From Bacteroidota bacterium (lineage in GTDB: Bacteria > Bacteroidota > Bacteroidia > Chitinophagales > Chitinophagaceae): 64,000 nucleotides of DNA. Each line of letters opens with the position of its first letter. Position 1 is the stretch's first letter. The stretch covers positions 1 to 64,000 of the forward strand of contig JAEZGS010000006.1 in the NCBI GenBank assembly GCA_023437225.1, given 5' to 3'. The notes below the pieces were generated by a model. The model was given only the letters and a program-made list of their open reading frames with translations. It searched no databases and had not been told where the DNA came from. Shown in pieces: positions 26,483-35,577 of the stretch. Made by a program: the position numbers and the translations under genes.

Positions 26483-26524
26483 GCGTTATAAACCCGGTCC
26501 CCAATAAATTCTATCATCTTTCAA

Positions 26525-27814
26525 ATGAATCGGATGCAAAAAATACTCTCACTGGTTGTTGTGGTGCTGATGCTGACAGGCGTTGCTAATGGTCAAAACC
26601 GTGCGGAACTTGAAAAACAGCGGTCCGAGATTCAACGACAGATCGAAGATGTAAAGCGGACTCTTGACCAGACAAAGAGAAACCGTAAAGAGTCCCTCGG
26701 TCAGCTGGCCCTTCTTCAAAAGAAACTCAAGCTGCGTCAGGCTGCAATCAATAATATCAACCAGCAGATACATTCGATCAATGGAAATATTAATCAGTCG
26801 CGAAGCGAGATTTCGCGCCTGAAACGTGAACTGGATACTTTGAAACTGCAATATGAAAAAAGTGTAGTGTACGCATATAAGAACCGCAATAACTATGACT
26901 TCTTAAATTTCGTTTTTTCTTCCGCAAGCTTCAATGATGCATTGAAGCGCGTGGAATATCTGAAGACGTATCGCCGATACCGGGAGAATCATGCGGCTAA
27001 TATTCGTAACACCCAGGATCTTTTGCAGCAGAAAATATCAGGATTGGAACGTTCGAAAAAAGAAAAGGATGAAGTTCTGACCAAGCAGGAGAAAGAGAGA
27101 ACAGTATTGCTCGACGAGAAAAAAGAAAAGGATGTTTTCGTTACCAAATTGAAGAGCAAGGAAAAGCAGCTTACTAAAGAGCTAGCAGCTAAGAAGAGGG
27201 CTGACGACAAGCTCAGGGCGGCTATCCGGGCAGCGATCGAACGTGAGGCCAGGCTCGCACGACTTCGCGAATTGGAGGAGTTGAAGAAAAAGGAGGCTGC
27301 CGCTAAAGCATCCGAAGGAACGGCTGATAAAGCGGTAACTAAAACCACTACCACTGCCGAGAAAAAAGCAGAACCCCGCAAGAGTGTGTTTGACGCCACT
27401 CCTGAGGGAATGATCGTATCGGACAACTTTGAAAAGAATAAAGGAAGACTCCCATGGCCGGTTGAAGCGGGGATCATTAAAACCCCGTTCGGAAATTATG
27501 GAATTGAAGGAACCAAGATTGTCGGAAACAACCCGGGCATCACAATAGAAACCAGTGCTGGTGCATCCGTGAAAGCAGTTTTTGACGGCGATGTTTCCTC
27601 CGTGTTTGATATAGAAGGAACAACGGTAGTCCTTGTCCGCCACGGTAAGTACTTTACTACATATAGCGGCCTGGGATCAGTAAACGTTTCAAAAGGCTCC
27701 AAGGTAAAAGCCGGACAGGTGATTGGACGCGCGAATGAATCCGGTGAGATTGACTTCCTGTTGTTGCAGGAGAACCGGAATATGAACCCCGAAAGCTGGC
27801 TTAGACAACGGTAG
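26525..27814 (+). CDS. EnvC-like murein hydrolase activator with a degenerate M23 domain
   Basis: A 429-residue secreted protein: signal peptide to about residue 23 (ending VANGQ), then a long coiled coil (about 25-270) and an M23/LytM domain from about 310. The domain has lost its metal site. At the HxGxD position it reads NPGITIE (His to Asn, Asp to Thr), at YAHL it reads YSGL, and at HLHFE it reads EIDFL. That fits EnvC/NlpD-type activators, which stimulate amidases at the division site without cutting peptidoglycan, rather than an active endopeptidase. It is last in the dut-DUF4292-EnvC group. Its stop is two bases from that of convergent bshA. Confidence 0.9.
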   Translation: MNRMQKILSLVVVVLMLTGVANGQNRAELEKQRSEIQRQIEDVKRTLDQTKRNRKESLGQLALLQKKLKLRQAAINNINQQIHSINGNINQSRSEISRLKRELDTLKLQYEKSVVYAYKNRNNYDFLNFVFSSASFNDALKRVEYLKTYRRYRENHAANIRNTQDLLQQKISGLERSKKEKDEVLTKQEKERTVLLDEKKEKDVFVTKLKSKEKQLTKELAAKKRADDKLRAAIRAAIEREARLARLRELEELKKKEAAAKASEGTADKAVTKTTTTAEKKAEPRKSVFDATPEGMIVSDNFEKNKGRLPWPVEAGIIKTPFGNYGIEGTKIVGNNPGITIETSAGASVKAVFDGDVSSVFDIEGTTVVLVRHGKYFTTYSGLGSVNVSKGSKVKAGQVIGRANESGEIDFLLLQENRNMNPESWLRQR

Positions 27815-27816
27815 TT

Positions 27817-28944
27817 TTATCTCGGCACCAGGAAAGTGTCGTAAAGCGTTTCATATAAAGGAACCACATTATGCAGGTCGAATTTATCGGCCTGTTCTCT
27901 TGCGTTGTTGCTAAACAGCTCATGCCTGGCGTCATCGGTAAGCAATTCGATCGCCCGCTTACTCATTGTATCCACATCGCCAACATTTGCAAGATACCCG
28001 GTACTTCCTTCGATGTTAATTTCCGGCAAGCCGCCAGCATTGCTTGAAATCACCGGTACCCCTGCAGCCATTGCCTCCAGCGCAGCAAGACCGAAACTTT
28101 CATATTCAGACGGAAGCACAAACAGATCAGAGATAGCAATAATCTCTTCCATTTGTTCCTGCTTACCAACGAACCGGATATCATCGCAGATCTGCAGTTC
28201 GCGCGAAAGGCTTTCTGCCTCGGGCCGCTCTGGTCCATCTCCCACAAACAATAATTTGCTCGGAACTGTTTTGAGAATCTCTGCAAAGATCTTCACCACA
28301 TCGGCAACACGCTTCACTTTCCTAAAGTTGGATGCGTGCAGTATGATCTTTTCACCGTTAGGAGCAATTACTTTCTTGAAAGCATCTATCGGTTTTTTGC
28401 GGAATCGCTCAACATCCACGAAGTTCTGTATGACCTGGATCTCTTTTTCAATCTTAAACAGCTTATAGGTTTGATCGCGCAGATTTGCAGATACCGCTGT
28501 AATTGCGTCTGACTGATTTATTGAAAATGCTGCAACCGGCGCAAATGTTTTATCGCGCCCCACAAGTGTTATGTCAGTACCGTGAAGTGTAGTGATGACG
28601 GGTATGTTGATGCCCTGCGCTTCAAGGATCTTTTTTGCCATATAGGCTGCCGAAGCATGAGGTATCGCATAATGCACGTGCAACAGATCGATGTGATTGT
28701 TCACGATGACATCCACCATTGTGCTTGACAATGCAGTTTCGTAAGGCGGATAATCGAAGAGGGGGTATGTTGGTACCCGTACTTCATGATAAAAAATATT
28801 CGCGTTGAATTCGATGAGCCGAACTGGCTGCTGGTAGGTAATAAAATGAACAAGATGCCCTTTATCTGCTAACGCCTTTCCCAATTCTGTAGCCAACACA
28901 CCGCTTCCACCAAAGGTTGGATAACAAACTATACCGATGCGCAT
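27817..28944 (-). CDS. bshA: N-acetyl-alpha-D-glucosaminyl L-malate synthase
   Basis: A 375-residue GT4-family enzyme that joins GlcNAc from UDP-GlcNAc to L-malate, the first step of bacillithiol synthesis. BshA features are the opening GIVCYPTFGGSGVLATELG, VPTYPLFDYPPYETAL, HVHYAIPHASAAYMAK, TTLHGTDITLVG and the C-terminal PSEYESFGLAALEAMAAGVP. No bshB or bshC is in the window. It implies that this organism uses bacillithiol as its thiol buffer, as many Bacteroidota do. Confidence 0.94.
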   Translation of the reverse strand: MRIGIVCYPTFGGSGVLATELGKALADKGHLVHFITYQQPVRLIEFNANIFYHEVRVPTYPLFDYPPYETALSSTMVDVIVNNHIDLLHVHYAIPHASAAYMAKKILEAQGINIPVITTLHGTDITLVGRDKTFAPVAAFSINQSDAITAVSANLRDQTYKLFKIEKEIQVIQNFVDVERFRKKPIDAFKKVIAPNGEKIILHASNFRKVKRVADVVKIFAEILKTVPSKLLFVGDGPERPEAESLSRELQICDDIRFVGKQEQMEEIIAISDLFVLPSEYESFGLAALEAMAAGVPVISSNAGGLPEINIEGSTGYLANVGDVDTMSKRAIELLTDDARHELFSNNAREQADKFDLHNVVPLYETLYDTFLVPR

Positions 28945-29045
28945 AAGTAATAATTAGTCGCCGAAGGTAAAAGAAATTAATCAGACGCTGACGGGTTGGT
29001 CAACTGCGAAACATTTCAATAACTTTAGCGACAATAATTTTTTGC

Positions 29046-30416
29046 ATGAGAATGATCCGGATGTTGTTATGCTGTTTGATCGCAGCGATGAACTTACAGG
29101 CACAAACGAATGATGATTCAGTTTTTATCAGAAAGATCGCTAATGAGATACTAACAAACGGCGATGCGTATGAGAACCTCCGGACATTGACCAAAAAGGT
29201 AGGTCCCCGGTTGGCGGGTTCGCCGGCCAGTTACAAAGCAGAACAATGGGGACTCGAAGCACTCAGAAAGGCCGGTGCTGAGAAAGCATGGTTACAGGAA
29301 TGCCAGGTTCCGCGCTGGGTGCGGGGTGGGAAAGAATCTGCTGTTGTGAGATTTGATGGAAAAAAATCGATGCCATTGAATGTACTTGCCTTGGGAAACT
29401 CCGAAGGAACAAAGGGCAGGAAGCTCACAGCTCCGTTAATAGAGATTGCTTCTTTTGATGAACTCGAACAAAAAAAAGACCAGGTAAAAGGAAAGATAGT
29501 TTTTTACAATTATGAGTTCAATCCCACTTTCATAAGGACGTTCCATTCGTATGGCGATGCAGTGAAGTATCGGGGTGAAGGTGCAAGTCGCGCTGCCAAA
29601 CTGGGAGCTGTCGGCGTGCTTGTAAGATCCATGTCTCATGCGGCAGACAACCATCCTCATACGGGATCACTTCGATATAACGATTCATTTCCAAAGGTAC
29701 CGGCGCTTGCACTGGGATTACAAGATGCGAATGAATTATCAGAACGATTGAAGAAGAGTGCGGGCACTGCAGAGCTAATCAGCTTTGCAAGGATGTTGCC
29801 GGATACGCTTGGCAACAACGTCATTGGAGAGATCATCGGTACAGAATTTCCAAATGAATTCATCACCGTTGGTGGTCACATCGATTCTTGGGATACTGGT
29901 GAGGGTGCACATGACGATGGTGCAGGATGTGTTCAGGCGATCGAAGTTTTGAACGTTTTGAAAAAGCTTGGTTATAAACCAAAGAGAACGATTCGTGCGG
30001 TTTTATTTGCCAATGAGGAAAACGGACTTCGCGGCGGAACGGCATATGCCGAACAGGCCAAAGCAAAAGGAGAGAAACATTATTTTGCTTTAGAAAGTGA
30101 TGCCGGTGGTTTTACTCCCCGTGGCTTCGGCTTCACCGGAACGGATGCTCAACTCGAGAAAATGCGTGGATGGTTGCCGTTGTTGAAAGATTACCAGGTG
30201 TCGTTCATCAATAAAGGCGGTGGCGGTGCAGACATCGGGCCACTAAACAGGACTTTTGGAACACCGGTTTGTGGTCTGGAGCCGGATTCGCAACGCTACT
30301 TTGATATTCACCATGCTCCCTCGGATGTTTTTGAAGCCGTGAATAAAAGAGAGTTGGAACTTGGTGCAATAAACATGGCCGCATTGATATATCTTGTAGA
30401 TAAGTACGGGTTATAA
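29046..30416 (+). CDS. Secreted M28-family zinc aminopeptidase
   Basis: A 456-residue exported peptidase with signal MRMIRMLLCCLIAAMNLQAQ. After a protease-associated region (about 120-230) comes the co-catalytic zinc domain: GGHIDSWDTGEGAHDDGAG supplies His and Asp ligands, FANEENGLRGG the catalytic Glu and a ligand, ALESDAGG an Asp, and FDIHHAPSDVFE the final His. The pattern resembles mammalian plasma glutamate carboxypeptidase and bacterial M28 dipeptidases. It should release amino acids from peptides in the periplasm. No T9SS sorting domain is visible at its C-terminus. Confidence 0.92.
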   Translation: MRMIRMLLCCLIAAMNLQAQTNDDSVFIRKIANEILTNGDAYENLRTLTKKVGPRLAGSPASYKAEQWGLEALRKAGAEKAWLQECQVPRWVRGGKESAVVRFDGKKSMPLNVLALGNSEGTKGRKLTAPLIEIASFDELEQKKDQVKGKIVFYNYEFNPTFIRTFHSYGDAVKYRGEGASRAAKLGAVGVLVRSMSHAADNHPHTGSLRYNDSFPKVPALALGLQDANELSERLKKSAGTAELISFARMLPDTLGNNVIGEIIGTEFPNEFITVGGHIDSWDTGEGAHDDGAGCVQAIEVLNVLKKLGYKPKRTIRAVLFANEENGLRGGTAYAEQAKAKGEKHYFALESDAGGFTPRGFGFTGTDAQLEKMRGWLPLLKDYQVSFINKGGGGADIGPLNRTFGTPVCGLEPDSQRYFDIHHAPSDVFEAVNKRELELGAINMAALIYLVDKYGL

Positions 30417-30442
30417 TCAGCACTTTCAACTAATAACAACTT

Positions 30443-30820
30443 ATGAAACGTTTCCTTGGCCTCATCATCGTCATCGTCATGCTGATAGTGATTGGAATAG
30501 TGTACTGGCGCTATTTCTGGGTGTTTGGCGAAGGTGTAAAGGCAGGCGAGCTGAACTATGTTGTTCGCAAGGGTTATGTATTCAAGACATACGAAGGCAA
30601 GTTGATACAAAGCGGTTTGCGTTCGCGCACACCGGGTACTGTTCAATCATATGAGTTTGAGTTTTCAGTTTCGAAACCTGAGATCGCTAACCAGCTTATG
30701 GTAAGCAGCGGCAAGGAAGTGGAATTACATTACAAGGAATATCTTCATGCAGTGCCGTGGAGAGGTTATAGCAATTATGTTGTGGACAGTATCATTGCAA
30801 TTCGGGAAGTAAAAAATTAA
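30443..30820 (+). CDS. Small membrane-anchored protein, unknown function
   Basis: A 125-residue protein with one N-terminal membrane anchor (MKRFLGLIIVIVMLIVIGIV) and a small exported beta-rich domain: KAGELNYVVRKGYVFKTYEG, SYEFEFSVSKPEIANQL and HYKEYLHAVPWRGYSNYVVD. Close relatives in Bacteroidota are, from memory, sometimes labelled 6-phosphogluconate dehydrogenase, but no Rossmann or dehydrogenase sequence is present. It follows the M28 gene by 26 bp. Its TAA stop overlaps the TAA stop of the convergent methylase gene. Confidence 0.75.
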   Translation: MKRFLGLIIVIVMLIVIGIVYWRYFWVFGEGVKAGELNYVVRKGYVFKTYEGKLIQSGLRSRTPGTVQSYEFEFSVSKPEIANQLMVSSGKEVELHYKEYLHAVPWRGYSNYVVDSIIAIREVKN

Positions 30821-31521
30821 TTGATTAGGAAAATTGCCGGCTCCCTGCCAAGGCGAGGTAAGTTTTCTTTCCACTTACTTATGGTCTTTGTTTGTATCAT
30901 CTCAGTCGGTGCAGTGATGTTCACCGCAATGCAAAGTTTCGTATCGGGGCGGCAGTATTTGACCAGACTATCAATAAGCTGATTGTTGCGATAGGGAGTT
31001 TCAATGAAGATCATGGTACATTCATTTGATCTTGCATAATCTTCCATGGATCGAATCGCTTTTGCTCGCTCACTTTGATCTATCGGCAAATAGCCTTTGA
31101 ACATAAATTGCTGACCGTTCAATCCACTCGCCATTAGCGCAAGGAGGATTGAGCTGGGGCCTACAAGTGGCTTCACCATCGCTCCATGGCGATGTGCGGC
31201 ATCAACAAGGATCTGCCCGGGATCTGCAATGCCAGGGCATCCTGCCTCACTAATGATTCCAATGTTTGCACCCTTCCTGATGTGTTGAATGAACTGCGTT
31301 GTTTGTTCGGTCTCTAATTTGTGAATGTTGATCCATTCGTAATTGTCAATAACCATTTCCTTCCAGACAGATTTCAAAAAGCGGCGTGCTGTCCGTTCAT
31401 TTTCAACATAAAATACGCTGCACTTTTTTACCGCATCGAGCACATATAACGGTATTGTTTCTGTAGCCCCATCATGAAGGACAGTTGGAATAAGGTATAC
31501 GACGCTTTTGTTCTGTTCCAT
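30817..31521 (-). CDS. RsmI-like tetrapyrrole-methylase-family methyltransferase
   Basis: A 234-residue cytoplasmic enzyme of the SAM-dependent tetrapyrrole methylase fold. The glycine-rich opening YLIPTVLHDGATETIP, the AdoMet-binding IGIISEAGCPGIADPG, VGPSSILLALMASG and the FIETPYRN motif match the RsmI branch (2-prime-O-methylation of 16S rRNA C1402). It lacks the C-terminal extension of E. coli RsmI and is shorter; Bacteroidota often carry this paralogue beside true RsmI, so the substrate is uncertain. Its start codon shares one base with the stop of the EI24 gene, so the two are coupled. Confidence 0.85.
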   Translation of the reverse strand: MEQNKSVVYLIPTVLHDGATETIPLYVLDAVKKCSVFYVENERTARRFLKSVWKEMVIDNYEWINIHKLETEQTTQFIQHIRKGANIGIISEAGCPGIADPGQILVDAAHRHGAMVKPLVGPSSILLALMASGLNGQQFMFKGYLPIDQSERAKAIRSMEDYARSNECTMIFIETPYRNNQLIDSLVKYCRPDTKLCIAVNITAPTEMIQTKTISKWKENLPRLGREPAIFLIN

Positions 31522-32306
31522 TAAAGATCGATATGAACACCGCCCAGGTTGGTGTCTTTAGAGTGATATAAGCTAAGTGTCGCCGCAATGACGGCATAGG
31601 CTGGGGCAAGCACCCAGCCTACGATAGGTACAAGGTGCATGAGATAAAACACCATGCCGTTACCGATGGCCAGACCTTTGTGTTTGCTGATGAATTCAAT
31701 GCTCTGCGAGACGTTCAGCTTGTTGCGTTCACAACTGTAGTCGAGCATCGAGAACCCATAATAATAACATTCAACAAACATCGACAACAAAGGCGATATC
31801 CATCCAATTAAAGGGAAAAAGGATAGTATGAGGATAGATACCATGTATACTGTTTGCCAAAGCAGGTTGCGTAAAGCCAGCCTTATACCGCGAATGATAT
31901 CTTTCATCAACTGTTTTAAGCTGAATGGAAAATCGCGACCTGCAAGTATGGATTCAGTTTTTTCGCTCAGGTATGCAAACAGCGGAGACCCAATGATCAG
32001 AAACAGGAATTTAAAAAGTGAGAAATAGAAGAATACTAAGATAAGTCGCACCATTATTCCCCCAAGAATAAAAAGAAAGCTTAGAAAGCCGCTTCTTTGT
32101 CTTTCAAGCCAGTCTTCAAGTCCGAGCTGATCACTCAGGTAACTCACTGCGGCATCAGCGGATTGAAAGAAGAAATACATACCAACAACGAACAAAATAC
32201 AATAGAGGATACCAGGTATCAGGATCCACTTCCAAAGTCTGTGTTTGATGATGAATTGGTGGGCTCTGAAGTACGACTGTATTGCGATGACAATTTCTTT
32301 AAGCAA
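31521..32306 (-). CDS. EI24/CysZ-like membrane protein
   Basis: A 261-residue inner-membrane protein starting at a TTG codon; there is no in-frame ATG between it and an upstream stop. The family start LKEIVIAIQSYFRAHQFI and the hydrophobic segments at about 28-48, 75-105, 145-180 and 220-245 fit the EI24 (Etoposide-induced 2.4/CysZ) group. CysZ is a sulfate permease in E. coli; function is not assured here since no cysteine-synthesis genes are adjacent. It leads an operon with the RsmI-like gene (1-nt overlap). Confidence 0.82.
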   Translation of the reverse strand: MLKEIVIAIQSYFRAHQFIIKHRLWKWILIPGILYCILFVVGMYFFFQSADAAVSYLSDQLGLEDWLERQRSGFLSFLFILGGIMVRLILVFFYFSLFKFLFLIIGSPLFAYLSEKTESILAGRDFPFSLKQLMKDIIRGIRLALRNLLWQTVYMVSILILSFFPLIGWISPLLSMFVECYYYGFSMLDYSCERNKLNVSQSIEFISKHKGLAIGNGMVFYLMHLVPIVGWVLAPAYAVIAATLSLYHSKDTNLGGVHIDL

Positions 32307-32351
32307 TGGCTCCTGTATTTTCGATTTATGTTTTGGCTATCTTAAAGTAAA

Positions 32352-32359
32352 CAAATATA
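32352..32359 (-). promoter_or_regulatory. -7 promoter box for the EI24 gene
   Basis: TATATTTG on the minus strand matches TAnnTTTG, 45 bp before the TTG start, in the divergent gap with the glycosylase gene. The upstream -33 region is T-rich but not a clear TTTG. Confidence 0.4.
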
Positions 32360-32372
32360 CTGTTGACTGGAT

Positions 32373-32999
32373 ATGAAAAAGCTGGATCATCGATTTTATG
32401 ACAGGGATGACGTCGTTTTGATTGCAAGGCAATTACTTGGAAAGTTGCTGGTTACGGTTAAAGATGGAGCTCTTACGTCCGGGCGAATTGTTGAAACAGA
32501 AGCTTATGCCGGCGAGATAGATCGGGCCTCTCATGCCTATGGCGGCAGAAGAACAAAACGTACAGAGGTGATGTTTGGTAAGTCAGGTACTGCTTATGTG
32601 TACCTGTGTTATGGCATTCATCATTTGTTCAATATTGTAACCAACCGGTCAGACGTGCCGCATGCAGTTCTCATCCGCGCTGTTGAGCCCGTCGATGGAA
32701 TACCCCTGATGCTACAGCGAACCGGCAAATCGAAACCTGATGCAACGTTAACCCGCGGTCCGGGTAATGTGTCAAAAGCACTTGGAATAAGTGTTTCAGA
32801 TACGGGCACAGATCTGTTGGGCGATCTGATTTATATTTTGGACGACGGATATTACCCGGAACGTTCAAGGGTGGTAAAGAGTGCGAGGATTGGCGTTGAA
32901 TATGCCGGGGATGATGCGGCTCTTCACTATCGTTTCTTTGTGCAGGATTCCAAATATGTAAGTGGAAAAAGAACCGGTGTTTCTCTGGATGATGTTTAG
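32373..32999 (+). CDS. DNA-3-methyladenine glycosylase (AAG/MPG family)
   Basis: A 208-residue base-excision repair enzyme of the eukaryote-like alkyladenine glycosylase family. Visible are ARQLLGKLLVT, the catalytic region RIVETEAYAGEIDRASHAYG, GTAYVYLCYGIHHLFNIVT with the intercalating aromatic residue, AVLIRAVEP and TRGPGNVSKALGI. It removes 3-methyladenine and other alkylated purines. It is followed after 19 bp by a DASS transporter gene on the same strand, with no obvious functional link. Confidence 0.94.
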   Translation: MKKLDHRFYDRDDVVLIARQLLGKLLVTVKDGALTSGRIVETEAYAGEIDRASHAYGGRRTKRTEVMFGKSGTAYVYLCYGIHHLFNIVTNRSDVPHAVLIRAVEPVDGIPLMLQRTGKSKPDATLTRGPGNVSKALGISVSDTGTDLLGDLIYILDDGYYPERSRVVKSARIGVEYAGDDAALHYRFFVQDSKYVSGKRTGVSLDDV

Positions 33000-33018
33000 A
33001 TGATAATAACCTTAACCA

Positions 33019-34446
33019 ATGTACAAAACCAAATTGTTGCCATTGATAAAGTGGGCATCAGGGCCACTGATTTTTTTTGCAGTTTACTTTTTCAATCCGT
33101 TTGAACTTTCTCCATCATCAAACAAAACATTGGCCATTGCTTTCCTGCTTATTTGCTGGTGGATCACCGAGGCGCTGCCGATGGCTGTTGTGGCACTATT
33201 GCCAATGGTTTTGTTACCCGTATTTGGTATTTCATCTACAAAGGAAGTGGCTTCATCTTATGGAGATCCCGCCATTTTCCTTTTTCTTGGAGGCTTCCTT
33301 ATTGGCCTCGCTATTGAGAAGTGGCATCTGCATAAGCGAATCGCCCTGTCCATCGTAAGGATGACAGGAACAAGCGGAGATCGCATCATTCTTGGTTTTA
33401 TACTTGCCACTGGTGCCTTGAGTATGTGGCTGAGCAATACGGCAACAACCATGATGATGTACCCAATTGCCATGTCGGTAATCGGTGTGGTTCATAGTAA
33501 CCGGCAGGGGCAGGGAAACATTGCAAACTTTTCGTTGTGCATCATGTTGTCCATCGCATATGCTTCGAACTTCGGAGGCGTTGCCACACTTATCGGTACG
33601 CCGCCCAATGTTGCATTATCAGCGTATGTATCAGAAAAATATGGCGCTCCTATCGGCTTTGCAAACTGGCTTATGATCGGGCTTCCGGTGTCCATCTGCA
33701 TGTTGTTAAGTCTCTACTGGGTTCTTACAAAATTGTTGCATCCTTCGGGTCTACGATCAGACGTACAAACTGGCGCGCTCATTTCAACGCAGTTAAAAGA
33801 GGTGGGACCAATGAGTAAACCGGAACGCAGGGTATTATTGGTCTTCGTCATTACTGCCGCTATGTGGATCACCAAAGACCTGATCAATAAAAATGGACTA
33901 TTCAGGCTTGACGATACGATTATCGCCCTTATCGGTGCTACGGCACTGTTCATCATACCATCCGGTGATGGTAATGGTAACAAGCCATTACTGATCTGGA
34001 GCGATACGGGCAGGGTTGCCTGGGGAATCTTACTGTTATTTGGAGGTGGCATTGCACTGGCAGCATCTCTCGAAAAAGCAGGGTTGATACAACAACTCGG
34101 TGCATGGATCGCAGGTTTCGCAGGCAGCGATCTCTTACTGCTCATTTTTGCGATTACGGTTGTATCAATGTTCATCAGTGAAGTGATGAGTAACATCGCG
34201 CAGGTAATTGTGTTCGCACCGGTGATCGGCGGTATCGCGGATGCCCTCGGAATGGACGTGTTGAAACTCGGTATCCCCATGGCGTTGGCAGCGAGTTGTG
34301 CAAGCATGTTGCCTATGGGTACGCCTCCAAACGCTATCGTGTTTGCAAGCGGTCATGTGACCATGCGAAAGATGGTATTCACCGGGCTCGTAATGAACGT
34401 CATCGGTGTGATCATTATAACTGTGTTATGCTATTTGATCCTGTAA
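33019..34446 (+). CDS. DASS/SLC13-family sodium-coupled anion transporter
   Basis: A 475-residue inner-membrane transporter with 11 or more hydrophobic segments. Both sodium- and substrate-binding Ser-Asn-Thr type motifs are clear: LSNTATTMMMYPIAMSV, and SEVMSNIAQVIVFAPV in the second half. NFGGVATLIGTPPNVALSAY and the inverted-repeat partner LPMGTPPNAIVFASGHV are the paired signature loops. Likely substrates are C4-dicarboxylates, citrate or sulfate. Its TAA stop directly abuts the TAA of the convergent PorP/SprF gene. Confidence 0.93.
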   Translation: MYKTKLLPLIKWASGPLIFFAVYFFNPFELSPSSNKTLAIAFLLICWWITEALPMAVVALLPMVLLPVFGISSTKEVASSYGDPAIFLFLGGFLIGLAIEKWHLHKRIALSIVRMTGTSGDRIILGFILATGALSMWLSNTATTMMMYPIAMSVIGVVHSNRQGQGNIANFSLCIMLSIAYASNFGGVATLIGTPPNVALSAYVSEKYGAPIGFANWLMIGLPVSICMLLSLYWVLTKLLHPSGLRSDVQTGALISTQLKEVGPMSKPERRVLLVFVITAAMWITKDLINKNGLFRLDDTIIALIGATALFIIPSGDGNGNKPLLIWSDTGRVAWGILLLFGGGIALAASLEKAGLIQQLGAWIAGFAGSDLLLLIFAITVVSMFISEVMSNIAQVIVFAPVIGGIADALGMDVLKLGIPMALAASCASMLPMGTPPNAIVFASGHVTMRKMVFTGLVMNVIGVIIITVLCYLIL

Positions 34447-35469
34447 TTAGAATGCCGGACAAGGCATCGGTTTGTATCCGGGCGGTCTGCGAATGAATAC
34501 CAGAGATATTTCCAGGCCACCGCGACTTTGCGACGCTGTTTTCAGGCTTGAGATGTTTACGTCATAAGAAGCGCCCAGTCGAAATCCATTGAACTCCAAT
34601 CCTACATAAGGAATAAGCGCATCGTTCACATTGTTGAAGCGTGACCATAGGCCCGCATAAAATGTTGTTGGATTCTCTTCATCGCCATTGGCAAGCAAAC
34701 CTATAGCTCCACCGGCTACAATGTTATTGGCCCCTGCCTGGTTGCTGTAAAGAGTACTGAGGTAAACAGTTTTTGTACGATCGCCAATAGGAATCGCACC
34801 ACCCGCATTCACTGTTACTCTTGGGTTCAATTGATAAAAGATGTTGCCGGTAAATGATTCTTTAGGCCTGTTGATATGATAGGCAGATACCCCGAGGTAA
34901 AAATTATTGTAGCCGTCCGTTGAACCGTTGTACAATGCTCCGATGTTGAAATCGAAATGATCCACATTGATCTGCTGGTCATCAATCGGCTCCTCGCTCA
35001 CGCCAGTGAAACCTCCATTCGCATCAAGTTCGTCAAGAAAGTTCAGCTTGGTACCATCGAGGCGTTTATTGACATACACTCCCTGGAACCCGATACCGAT
35101 CTGATGTAAACCATTCTCATCGATCCCTTTGTGGTATGCTGTTGACAAGGCAATATAATTGGAGGAAAGAACACCGTTGGCTGTTTTATCTGTCATAGCC
35201 ATAATACCAACACCCCAGGTATCCAGTTCGGAGAGGCGACCCCGAAGAATGCCCATATCGGCAGAAATGGTTGAAGTAACATATGCTTTGCTGATCTCTG
35301 GCCACTGGTCCCGGTAGTTCCCTGCAACCCTGAAATCGCCGTTGAACTTGCCGGTTAATGCCGGGTTCAGCGTAAGAGGCGACACGAAAAATTGTGAGAA
35401 ATTAGGGTCTTGGGCACTTACGGTTTGAAGGCAACTGCACCACAAAATTGCCAGAAAAAATTTCCTCAT
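34447..35469 (-). CDS. PorP/SprF-family type IX secretion membrane protein
   Basis: A 340-residue outer-membrane beta-barrel with signal peptide MRKFFLAILWCSCLQTVSAQ. Family features are DPNFSQFFVSPLTLNPALTG at the mature N-terminus, NYRDQWP, and the C-terminal GLEFNGFRLGASYDVN followed by GGLEISLVF. PorP anchors the GldK/PorK ring, while SprF-type paralogues help export large adhesins such as SprB. No adhesin gene is next to this copy and the ring genes are not in the window, so it may be a stand-alone paralogue. Confidence 0.92.
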   Translation of the reverse strand: MRKFFLAILWCSCLQTVSAQDPNFSQFFVSPLTLNPALTGKFNGDFRVAGNYRDQWPEISKAYVTSTISADMGILRGRLSELDTWGVGIMAMTDKTANGVLSSNYIALSTAYHKGIDENGLHQIGIGFQGVYVNKRLDGTKLNFLDELDANGGFTGVSEEPIDDQQINVDHFDFNIGALYNGSTDGYNNFYLGVSAYHINRPKESFTGNIFYQLNPRVTVNAGGAIPIGDRTKTVYLSTLYSNQAGANNIVAGGAIGLLANGDEENPTTFYAGLWSRFNNVNDALIPYVGLEFNGFRLGASYDVNISSLKTASQSRGGLEISLVFIRRPPGYKPMPCPAF

Positions 35470-35577
35470 TTGCCAGGGTTGTAACAGATAATACAGCCAA
35501 TTTACGAAAAATGCTGCTTGGGGCTTAAAGTATTTAAACTGTCTGAAATAAGCAACAGCCGGGCGCTTCGCGATGTA

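Noticed and set aside
30443..30820. Annotation of the 125-residue membrane protein as 6-phosphogluconate dehydrogenase
   Set aside because: It has no nucleotide-binding or dehydrogenase sequence and is a quarter of the needed length.
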